DNA of 64,000 nt from Verrucomicrobiota bacterium (GTDB taxonomy: Bacteria; Verrucomicrobiota; Verrucomicrobiia; Opitutales; UBA2995): contig JAQBYJ010000003.1 of the NCBI GenBank assembly GCA_027622555.1, positions 1 to 64,000 of the forward strand, given 5' to 3'. Below the pieces are notes generated by a model. It ran no database searches and was not told where the DNA came from. It saw only the letters and a list, made by a program, of their open reading frames with translations. Positions 41,973 through 49,432 of the stretch are shown here, piece after piece (position 1 is the stretch's first letter; each line of letters starts with the position of its first letter). The position numbers and the translations under genes are program-made.

Positions 41973-42779
41973 ATGTATCAGGACTACTTTGGCTTCCAGG
42001 AAATGCCTTTTAACATCACCCCCGACCCAAAATTTTTGTATCTGAGTCAGTTTCACAATGAAGCTCTTCAGCATCTCAAATATGGGATTGATGAGAAGAA
42101 GGGATTTATTGTGCTGACTGGAGAAGTAGGTTGCGGAAAAACAACCCTTTGCCGCCGTCTTCTCAACGAGCTTGATCCAGACAAATATGAAACCGCGTTG
42201 ATTCTTAATCCACGGGTGACAGAGACACAGTTGCTTCGCGCGATTCTCACGGAGTTGGGTATCGAGAATCCTCCACGTGGGAAGAACGAGCTCATCGAAA
42301 AGATCTACGAATTAACCTTGGCGAAACATCAAGCGGGTAAAGATGTGGTCATGATAATCGATGAGGCCCAGAATCTTTCTTTTGAAGTGCTCGAGCAAGT
42401 GCGGCTTTTGTCCAACCTGGAGACGGATACGCAAAAGCTCATGCAGATTATTCTCATCGGCCAACCGGAGCTAAGCGAGCTGCTTGACCAGCGTCGTCTT
42501 CGCCAGCTTCGTCAACGAATTTTGGTCCGTTATGATCTTTCGAGACTTACCTACGATGACACGGTTCACTATATTCAGCATCGCTTGAGTCGTGCGGGAT
42601 CTTCAGGCCGACCTCAGTTTACTAAAGTTGCTGAGAGACGTGTTTTTAAATGGAGCGGCGGGATTCCCCGGATGATCAATAACATTTGTGATAAGGCGTT
42701 ACTTTCAGCCTATGCCCGTAGTTCAGATGAGGTGAATTACTGGGACGTGCGCCGCGGCCGTAAATCTTTACAATATTAA
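41973..42779 (+). CDS. ExeA/GspA-like AAA ATPase
   Basis: The 268-residue protein opens MYQDYFGFQEMPFNITPDPK, the diagnostic start of ExeA-type ATPases. Walker A GEVGCGKTT is near residue 51, Walker B VVMIIDEAQNLS near 122, and the C-terminal arginine region RIPRMINN is written GIPRMINNICDKALL here. ExeA with ExeB remodels peptidoglycan so that a secretin can assemble. It lacks the C-terminal membrane helix and peptidoglycan-binding domain of full-length ExeA (about 550 residues), so it is a short form. It is followed 6 bp later by a GspB-like gene. Confidence 0.88.
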   Translation: MYQDYFGFQEMPFNITPDPKFLYLSQFHNEALQHLKYGIDEKKGFIVLTGEVGCGKTTLCRRLLNELDPDKYETALILNPRVTETQLLRAILTELGIENPPRGKNELIEKIYELTLAKHQAGKDVVMIIDEAQNLSFEVLEQVRLLSNLETDTQKLMQIILIGQPELSELLDQRRLRQLRQRILVRYDLSRLTYDDTVHYIQHRLSRAGSSGRPQFTKVAERRVFKWSGGIPRMINNICDKALLSAYARSSDEVNYWDVRRGRKSLQY

Positions 42780-42785
42780 TGAGCG

Positions 42786-43523
42786 ATGAGTCTGATTAAC
42801 GATGCATTGAAACGTGCCCAGACTGATGTCGAAAGAGGCCGAATTAATCCCTTAAGCAATTCCATTACAGGTGTTCGTCCCCGTGCGAAAAAGAAGGGAT
42901 CTTTCCTGGTCATCCTGACTATTATTTTGGTCGTTGGATTGGGTGGTTGGGCGCTGGCACTACTGATACTTCCAGATAAGGACAAAGAACCTTCATTGGT
43001 TGTTGATGCGGCACCGGCAGAACCCGTATTAACCCAAGCTCCCCCGGCTAAAGCGATTGAGGTTTCGCCTACCAATCAAGTTTCTATCGCGGCTCCAGTT
43101 GAAGAACCGGCGACCTCTGAACCAGAGGCACCCGCCCCAGCCCAGGTGTTCGCTGCGCCAGCACCAATAGTTGAAACCGTTGAAACGGTGGTGAATACTC
43201 CGGCACCTGTTACGGCTCAAATTCCTGCGGCAACTCTGGTTGAACCAGCACCTTCCCCTGCTGCCGTTTCCGAGTCTGCTCCGCAAACTCCACCCGAAAT
43301 GGATGCTTCAGCGCTCAATGACGAAATCGTTTTTACCCTCAAGCAAGTTGAGATCACCGCTGTCATGGGTGACGGGATGTCTTCCCGAATCATGATGGGT
43401 GGACAGGTCTTTAAATCCGGGGAATTGATAAACCTTGATCTCAAGATCCGGTTTATGGGCAAGAAAGGGAAGCTGCTTCTTTTTTCAGACGCTTTCAACC
43501 GTGTTTACGAAAAGAATCTCTAG
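42786..43523 (+). CDS. GspB/ExeB-like single-pass protein with Pro/Ala linker
   Basis: The 245-residue protein begins MSLINDALKRAQTDVERGRI, a motif shared by GspB and similar proteins that partner ExeA. A membrane helix lies at about 38-60 (FLVILTIILVVGLGGWALAL). A long linker of A, P, E and V (about 68-175) precedes a small C-terminal domain: DEIVFTLKQVEITAVMGDGM and GGQVFKSGELI, like the GspB C-terminal beta domain. With ExeA it probably helps a secretin cross the peptidoglycan. The likely client is the secretin at 49433-51973. Confidence 0.75.
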   Translation: MSLINDALKRAQTDVERGRINPLSNSITGVRPRAKKKGSFLVILTIILVVGLGGWALALLILPDKDKEPSLVVDAAPAEPVLTQAPPAKAIEVSPTNQVSIAAPVEEPATSEPEAPAPAQVFAAPAPIVETVETVVNTPAPVTAQIPAATLVEPAPSPAAVSESAPQTPPEMDASALNDEIVFTLKQVEITAVMGDGMSSRIMMGGQVFKSGELINLDLKIRFMGKKGKLLLFSDAFNRVYEKNL

Positions 43524-43542
43524 GTCAAGGTATGATCCTTTA

Positions 43543-44169
43543 TCACTCGATCACGATATACTGCTGAATCATATCGATCTTTTTCCTGCCAATACCGTCG
43601 AATTTCATCATATCCCACACGGATTCGTAAGGGCGGTTGGCGATGATTTGTTCTGCCAATTGAGGTCCAACACCAGGAACCATTCTGAGTTCCCTTTCGG
43701 TAGCGGTATTTAGGTTGACCAGTAGAACGGCTCCATCTGAAAGATGTTCTGGAGCATAAGTTTGCTTGTTAACCTCCGTGAAAGCCTTGGGCGTTAAATC
43801 CAGGTTGGGAGCCGATTCCTTCGAAGAGAGCGAGTCCTCTAATTCCAGATTTCTTGGTGTAACCAGCGAAGCCGTTTCAAGTTCCCGCACCGTGCTTCCA
43901 GAAACCTTGCGACGCAAACTTTTGTTTTCCTTTTCCAGATCCTCGATTTTGGATGCGGCCGTTATTAGTTCTTTTTCAAGGGCGGCATGGGCTTCTGTTA
44001 AAGCCTGGTTGGCTTTGGAAAGTTCACTGATTCTGATATCCGCCTCTTTGAGGTTCTTATCAAAAAGCAGCATAACGGCTTTCAGGTTATCTTCGAGATT
44101 TGATTGTGAAGATAGCGTTAGAGGGGCGAAGAGAGCCACCAGAAAAGCGATAGAAATATACGGCTTCAT
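43543..44169 (-). CDS. Secreted coiled-coil helix-hairpin-helix protein (ComEA-like), paralog 1
   Basis: The 208-residue protein has a signal peptide (about 1-21), the motif NLKAVMLLFDKN, a coiled coil to about residue 88, a linker containing RELETASLVT, and a C-terminal ComEA-type region from about 145: VNLNTATERELRMVPGVGPQ LAEQII, then MKFDGIGRKKIDMI. ComEA binds incoming double-stranded DNA in the periplasm during transformation. Both HhH hairpins (GVG and GIG) are intact here. Family placement of the DNA-binding end is firm; the coiled-coil arm is not part of standard ComEA. Confidence 0.8.
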   Translation of the reverse strand: MKPYISIAFLVALFAPLTLSSQSNLEDNLKAVMLLFDKNLKEADIRISELSKANQALTEAHAALEKELITAASKIEDLEKENKSLRRKVSGSTVRELETASLVTPRNLELEDSLSSKESAPNLDLTPKAFTEVNKQTYAPEHLSDGAVLLVNLNTATERELRMVPGVGPQLAEQIIANRPYESVWDMMKFDGIGRKKIDMIQQYIVIE

Positions 44170-44302
44170 AGCTTCTTGAATATTAATAATATGGATTAAA
44201 ATAGTGTGGCGTTACAGGCGTCTGGAATTTCAGTTTTTTATGAAAATAGGTAGGTACCTAAGCGATCGTCAACTCAGGATCGGCTTTGGTCGCCGTAAAG
44301 GT

Positions 44303-44962
44303 CTAATCTACTGGGTTCTCTGATGCTTCTACTTCCGGAATCTCTTCAATGGGTTCAACTTTCACCCACGGTTGTAAGCGTCTAAGTTTCATAGGTCCGA
44401 ACCCTTGCAGTTGAATGAGATCCTCTACGGAGGACCAGGGGCGGCCGTTAATAATATTATTAGCCAGGAAATCATTTACCAATGGGAGGGACAAGAGTTC
44501 ATCTTTGGTCGCCGAATTGATATCAACGAGATCTTCTTCGTCGAGAACGAGTTCTTCTTCTGGTTCCTCTACGGTTACTCCGTTTCTCTGCCGTTGTCCT
44601 TGCCGGGCTCCTCCTCTTGGATTAGTTGCTGGAGAGTCAGTTATAGCCGCCACCGTCTCGGTGCTGACAACTTCACTGCCCAGGCTCGAGGTGGATCCTT
44701 CAGTATGAATGATTAGCAGTTGGGTTTGAAGTGTTAGGTTTTTTTCCCGCTCGGCATCCAGCTCCTCATTCAGTTTTTGGTTGTGCGCTTCCAAATCGGA
44801 CACTTGCAAGTTTAGCGAATCAATTTCTTCCTGCAGGCCTTGTTTCCCTTTTTCAAAAAGGATCATCACGGCCTTCAGCTTTTCCTCCAGTTCGATATCA
44901 CTCGCCTGAATTAAAAGGGGATTCATTAGAGCTAAGAATGTAATGTATAGAATACGGCGCAT
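44303..44962 (-). CDS. Secreted coiled-coil helix-hairpin-helix protein (ComEA-like), paralog 2
   Basis: The 219-residue paralog has the same plan: signal peptide ending near LLIQAS, the motif KLKAVMILFEKGK, a coiled coil to about 80, a basic stretch (NPRGGARQGQRQRNG) and an acidic one (EEPEEELVLDEED), then the HhH region VDINSATKDELLSLPLVNDF LANNII and QLQGFGPMKLRRLQ. The first hairpin has lost its GxG (LVND); the second (GFG) is kept. A glutamate-rich tail of about 20 residues is added. The gene lies between paralogs 1 and 3 in the same direction. Confidence 0.78.
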   Translation of the reverse strand: MRRILYITFLALMNPLLIQASDIELEEKLKAVMILFEKGKQGLQEEIDSLNLQVSDLEAHNQKLNEELDAEREKNLTLQTQLLIIHTEGSTSSLGSEVVSTETVAAITDSPATNPRGGARQGQRQRNGVTVEEPEEELVLDEEDLVDINSATKDELLSLPLVNDFLANNIINGRPWSSVEDLIQLQGFGPMKLRRLQPWVKVEPIEEIPEVEASENPVD

Positions 44963-45027
44963 GGGACGGGACTATTTTAGGACTTTATTGTAGATGGGAA
45001 AAGAATTTAAGCGGCTGATAAGTGGCC

Positions 45028-45618
45028 TTATTGAGCAGTGATAAATGGTGTAATCCGTCTCAATTTCATGGGACCAAATCCCTGGTTGATGATGAGGTCA
45101 TCAATGGATCGATAAGGACGATTGGAAATGATTTGGACGGCCATGTCATCGTCAATCGTTGGTAATTTGGCGAGTTCTTCTGCCGTCGCCGTATTGATGT
45201 TTACCAACGTTTCTTCGGGTACTGAATCAACGGAAGGTAGTTTCTTTGGGAGATTCTTTTGGGTATTTCCCTCAATGGCCGTTTCAGCGTTTTGGTCTGT
45301 TGAGGAAATTAAAGAAGCAGATTCCAATCCTCTAACTGCGACTTCGGAAAATTTGCTCTTCAATATTAAGATTTCTGCTTCGAGGTTTTCTACGCGTGTC
45401 TGACTATCTTGCAGTTCTTTATATAATTTTAGGTTTGCTTCGCTTAAGGCTGAATTGGTCGCGTTCAACTCAACAATTTCTTCTTTGAGCGCTGCTTGAT
45501 TCTTATCGAACAACTGCATGACCGCCTTGAGTTTACCGGATAGCTCGGGATCCGCCGATTGACCAGCCAACGGTAGTAAAGGTGTTACGCCTGTGAGGAG
45601 CATCACGATTAACTTCAT
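45028..45618 (-). CDS. Secreted coiled-coil helix-hairpin-helix protein (ComEA-like), paralog 3
   Basis: The 196-residue paralog, first in the run of three, has a signal peptide ending near PLAGQS, the shared KLKAVMQLFDKNQ motif, a coiled coil to about 90, RGLESASLIS (matching RELETASLVT of paralog 1), and the HhH region VNINTATAEELAKLPTIDDD MAVQII with NQGFGPMKLRRI. As in paralog 2, the first hairpin lacks GxG. Pairwise similarity points to tandem duplication and divergence. It is divergent from the pilus-like operon. Confidence 0.78.
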   Translation of the reverse strand: MKLIVMLLTGVTPLLPLAGQSADPELSGKLKAVMQLFDKNQAALKEEIVELNATNSALSEANLKLYKELQDSQTRVENLEAEILILKSKFSEVAVRGLESASLISSTDQNAETAIEGNTQKNLPKKLPSVDSVPEETLVNINTATAEELAKLPTIDDDMAVQIISNRPYRSIDDLIINQGFGPMKLRRITPFITAQ

Positions 45619-45942
45619 GAGAATAGCTTGTTTGGGAACGGTTAAAATGAATGAGACAGGACCAACTTTTTCACTATAAAATGAAAATGTTTATTCACCT
45701 CCAAAACCGCAATCCTCATTTTGCAGGTTCGCAATTTTATGTGTTTGTGAACTAAGAAATTAATACTGGGAGGAATGTGTCCTCCATGGTGTAAAGTTCT
45801 CCGCAAGTTTGGGTAGGTTTCTACCCTAAAGAGCCTGTGCCGACTTGATATTTCTTGTTTCTCTAATGTGCGTCCTCAACTGTAATCCACCTGGTTGTTG
45901 CTGTGCACTTCATGCCGCCAACCACCGCAGGCACTTTTCATT
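45619..45942. other. 324-bp divergent intergenic region before the pilus-like operon
   Basis: The upstream half is AT-rich with runs such as ctttttcactataaaatg (near 45667-45684), consistent with promoter DNA for both directions. A small inverted repeat ggagga/tcctcc is at 45769-45785. No gene or RNA is evident. A frame open upstream of 45943 has only a TTG start and is judged to be leader. Confidence 0.45.
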
Positions 45943-47580
45943 ATGGCGTCGACCGATCAATCAATTCTTTCACTAGGCGCTAGCCATCTATCAGTGACGA
46001 TCCTTTCAAAAGGCTCACAGAACGATTGTGTGCTTGAGGAGGTTGCGCATGAGTCAATCAACAGTGATCCTGAGCAAAAAGATCGGTGGCTGTACTTTGT
46101 GGAAGAGGGGCTTGCCCGGTTGGCTCACAAGGTTTCCTTAGAGAGAATAACCAATATCATTTTACCTGGGTGGTCGGTTCTCTCCAAATTGCTGAAGGTC
46201 GCCCGAATCGATGGTGATGGACAACGTGAAGTCATCCGGTTTGAAGCCGAGAATGCTTTGCCCAATGGACTTGAAGGATTCGAATGGACCTACCGTATTC
46301 TGAAAGACGATGGTTTTGAAAGAGATGTTCTGGTTCAAGCTGTCGCCTCCCGGTTTTTGGAAGATCTCCTGGCCATGCTTAAGAGGCAGGGAGTTAACCC
46401 TCGCCAGATTGATGCCCATATCTCGACGGAGCTAAGTGCCTTGATCTCACAGTATGGAAGTGAAACCGGAGCATCTGTCCTTCTAGATATCGGTGCCCGG
46501 TCCGTTTCCCTGACCGTGTCGGCTGATGGTGATTTGCCTTTCATCAGAAGTTTTAATTTTGGCGGAAGCCTGATCACTCAATCGATCGCCAGAGAGTTGA
46601 AAAAATCTTTTGTGGATGCTGAGGCGCTCAAACTTGAAAGTGTCCGATCGCCGTCTGAAGGGCAAATCCAGGTTATATTGAATCAGGCATCTGAAGGATT
46701 TGTTACGCGCCTGGTCAACGAGGTCCAGCGCTCACTTGCACTTTATCGCCGACAGGGACAATGCGGTAACCCTGCGCGTATTCTTCTGACGGGAGGTGCG
46801 AGTCAGCTCCCTGGATTGGCAGATTTTCTTGAAAGAAAAACAAGTATCACCACCAGCCCCTATGATCCCTTTCGCGGAATTATTTCGGGCCGCAATTTGC
46901 CGACAACTCAAACCAGCCGAATCAACTACCTGTTGCCTTCACCTATTGGCCTGTTCCAAGCGCAGTTGGATCCTGATTTCGTTCCAGGAAATCTTCTCCC
47001 AGGCGCGGTGAGCAATCAACTGGAGTTCTCCGAAAAGAAACCCTGGTGGATTGCGGCCGCTTGCTTGGTACTGCTCGCTGGAATGGTTATTGGTTTAAGA
47101 TTTCATGTAAGCGCCTGGAATTTACAGAGTCGAATCACTTCGCTGGAAGGGGAACTTGCTCCGTTTGAATCCTTGGCAGGGGAAGTCCGTGAAGCTTACG
47201 ATTCCTACACGCACCTCCTGGCAACAGCTTCCACAAAGTCCGAAATTCTCGAACAGCGGAAATCTTGGGTCACCTTTTTATCGGATCTTCAAACCCGCTT
47301 GAACAAAGTTGAGGATGTTTGGCTGGAATCAATTCAAGCGGAAGTATCCGAGTCTTCCGATGCCGCTAAACGGCTTCGTGTTACCGGACGGCTACTTGAT
47401 CGGGAAAATCCGCTTTCTCTGGTTAGTAACAACTCCCGGGGAAGAGTGGAAACACTTCTTGGGTCATTTGAAAATTCTCCGTTCATCGAGATGGTTGAGG
47501 ATCGTCGTTTTGACACCTCACGCCCTGGTATTTTGCGGTTTGATTTTTCTTTGGTGATTAAACCGGAAACGTCTCTCTAA
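45943..47580 (+). CDS. PilM-PilN-like fusion protein (Amuc_1101 family)
   Basis: The product is about 545 residues long. The first ~370 form a PilM/FtsA-like actin fold (SILSLGASHLSVTIL, LLDIGARSVSLTVSADGDLP, RILLTGGASQLPGLADFL). After PWWIAAACLVLLAGMVIGLR, a membrane helix near residue 375, come a coiled coil and a ferredoxin-like C-terminus as in PilN. In type IV pili, PilM binds the PilN cytoplasmic tail; here both parts appear joined, with the PilN half across the membrane. The start at 45943 (MASTDQS) is chosen over upstream non-ATG starts because the fold begins there. It heads the four-gene operon homologous to Amuc_1101-1098. Confidence 0.8.
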   Translation: MASTDQSILSLGASHLSVTILSKGSQNDCVLEEVAHESINSDPEQKDRWLYFVEEGLARLAHKVSLERITNIILPGWSVLSKLLKVARIDGDGQREVIRFEAENALPNGLEGFEWTYRILKDDGFERDVLVQAVASRFLEDLLAMLKRQGVNPRQIDAHISTELSALISQYGSETGASVLLDIGARSVSLTVSADGDLPFIRSFNFGGSLITQSIARELKKSFVDAEALKLESVRSPSEGQIQVILNQASEGFVTRLVNEVQRSLALYRRQGQCGNPARILLTGGASQLPGLADFLERKTSITTSPYDPFRGIISGRNLPTTQTSRINYLLPSPIGLFQAQLDPDFVPGNLLPGAVSNQLEFSEKKPWWIAAACLVLLAGMVIGLRFHVSAWNLQSRITSLEGELAPFESLAGEVREAYDSYTHLLATASTKSEILEQRKSWVTFLSDLQTRLNKVEDVWLESIQAEVSESSDAAKRLRVTGRLLDRENPLSLVSNNSRGRVETLLGSFENSPFIEMVEDRRFDTSRPGILRFDFSLVIKPETSL

Positions 47581-47583
47581 TTC

Positions 47584-48531
47584 ATGTCACTATCTTTTCC
47601 AGTCGATACTCTAAAAAAGCCCGTTCTTATTTTCGGACTCGGTCTGGTGCTTGTTCTTGCGTTCATCCTCTGGGGTCATAACCGGCGCAATGCCAAGCTT
47701 GGCGACCTGGATTCACTTCAACGGCGAATACAGTTTTCTCACGCGGGGCCTGTTTCACCGAGCCCCGCAGCTCATGCCGCCTTAAAAGAGGCAATTCAAT
47801 CTCTGAACGAAGTACATGCCAAGTTAGATGCTCAATTGTTCGCCGACGTTGCACGGAATGTCCCGGATTTCTCAGGAAATTCTACTGCTGCTTATTTCGA
47901 GCTCGCAGGATTTGTCGAAGAAATGGCCCAACGTTTTGTCAAGGCCGGGGTCAACATGGGTGAGGGGTTGCGATTCGGTTTTTCGCAGTTCGAGCAACAA
48001 GGTCCTGAACCGGGAATCCTTGAAGCGGTTATGAGACAGAAGTTGGCCGCAACTGTATTGCTGGAGCCTCTAATCCAAGCGAGACCCATAGCTTTGACCT
48101 CCCTCAAAAGGGAGTATTTGGTAGTAAAACGGGAAGAGCCAACCTTATTGCAGCAGGCGGCTGGTTCGCGCCAGACACCCCGGGTGGAGTACCCGGACGC
48201 CTTGGTCGGAGACGAAGGAAGGCCCGGCTTTGAATCGTTTACTTTCGAATTGGTCTTTGAAGGTTACACGGAATCTCTTCGGCTATATTTAAAGAGTTTA
48301 TTGAGTGCTCCTCTCCCTGTTGTTGTAACCGGTTTGGTGGTCCAGCCTCTGGATCGCTTTGAATCTATTGACGAAGTTGATGCGGAAACCAGGAACCCGT
48401 TTGATTTACTTATCGAGGATGGCGATCCGGCGGTCGAAGAAGGCCCCATCCCGATCATCCGCAACAATCTATCATCCTTTAGTTTGAGGCTCGAGGTCTA
48501 CACCGGGAAGGAGACGACGCCAGGTGTTTAA
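47584..48531 (+). CDS. Amuc_1100-like pilus-associated protein (PilO-like)
   Basis: The 315-residue protein closely matches the length and plan of Akkermansia Amuc_1100: an N-terminal membrane helix (about 13-31), a coiled coil around 40-90 (SPAAHAALKEAIQSLNEVHA) and two alpha/beta domains ending FEGYTESLRLYLKSLL and PVVVTGLVVQPLD. In pilus systems a PilO-like protein sits between PilN and PilP. It starts 3 bp after the PilM-N gene and overlaps the next gene by 8 bp. Identification rests on order, length and topology. Confidence 0.75.
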   Translation: MSLSFPVDTLKKPVLIFGLGLVLVLAFILWGHNRRNAKLGDLDSLQRRIQFSHAGPVSPSPAAHAALKEAIQSLNEVHAKLDAQLFADVARNVPDFSGNSTAAYFELAGFVEEMAQRFVKAGVNMGEGLRFGFSQFEQQGPEPGILEAVMRQKLAATVLLEPLIQARPIALTSLKREYLVVKREEPTLLQQAAGSRQTPRVEYPDALVGDEGRPGFESFTFELVFEGYTESLRLYLKSLLSAPLPVVVTGLVVQPLDRFESIDEVDAETRNPFDLLIEDGDPAVEEGPIPIIRNNLSSFSLRLEVYTGKETTPGV

Positions 48532-49417
48532 CTTTAAGGAAAAAGAAAAGATGTTGGCTGTGGTTGGAGCTTTTTTGGTCGTTTCGGCTGTTTTCTGGGC
48601 CTTGCTGTCCAACGAAATTGGCCACACCTCAAGCGCACGTGCGTCCCCCAAATTATCATTCGAATTCCCCGGATTTGCGGGAGCAATTAAAGATTCAAGC
48701 CCTGGCATTGATTGGGGGAAGCCTTATCCTCAGGGAGGACCCAATTGGATCTTCGATATTTTTACACCTCCGGTCATTTACTACGATGAGAAGACAAAAA
48801 CCTTCACTGTTACTCCGCCTTTTCCAAATGAGGAATCCGAGGAAGAACCTTTTGAATTAGAGTTAATCGAAATTGTGCCACAACCTTATCGGTTTCAATT
48901 GGTGTCCTACGCAGGCTCCAGGGGAAACTATTTGCTAACGCTTGAGAATCGTGAAACCGGCAAGGATGTTTTCTGCGCCCCGGGAGAGACTTTGTCTGAA
49001 CTTGGCATTCGGATATCAAGCTTCCGCGAGATGCGAATGGTCGCTGAAACGACTCAGGCTGGCGCCACGGAGGCATTTGATCTTGTTGGTGAAGCAACCA
49101 TTGAAGACCTGCTCAGTGGGAAAAATTATATTCTTAAACACGACGAGGTTACTTACCTGGAAAATTTAATTGCACGTTTTCGTACTCCCTCCGGAAGTAC
49201 TATTGCCCTGGCGACTAGCGAGATTTGGGAATCGGCATCGGCCAATTATAAGATTGGCAAGGTAGATGGGGTATCAAATTCAACCACCGTTGAAAAAACT
49301 TCCACGGATGTTGGTGACAAGGTCGTCAAAGTTCTCCAACCTTCCGGAAGCTTTAACGTACAAGATTTTTCGAACCTAAACTCTCGGCTATCCGATCCAT
49401 CGCCGGGCTCATTTTAA
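48524..49417 (+). CDS. Amuc_1099-like pilus-system protein (PilP-like position)
   Basis: The 297-residue protein starts at GTG 48524 (VFNFKEKEK), overlapping the previous stop by 8 bp. A single membrane helix lies at about 9-28 (MLAVVGAFLVVSAVFWALLS). The periplasmic part contains WIFDIFTPPVIYYDEKTKTF, an acidic patch (NEESEEEPFELEL) and two similar beta regions. In order it occupies the PilP slot between the PilO-like protein and the secretin, so it may couple the two. No enzymatic motif is seen. Confidence 0.72.
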   Translation: MFNFKEKEKMLAVVGAFLVVSAVFWALLSNEIGHTSSARASPKLSFEFPGFAGAIKDSSPGIDWGKPYPQGGPNWIFDIFTPPVIYYDEKTKTFTVTPPFPNEESEEEPFELELIEIVPQPYRFQLVSYAGSRGNYLLTLENRETGKDVFCAPGETLSELGIRISSFREMRMVAETTQAGATEAFDLVGEATIEDLLSGKNYILKHDEVTYLENLIARFRTPSGSTIALATSEIWESASANYKIGKVDGVSNSTTVEKTSTDVGDKVVKVLQPSGSFNVQDFSNLNSRLSDPSPGSF

Positions 49418-49432
49418 TCAGTTTTTTATGCT

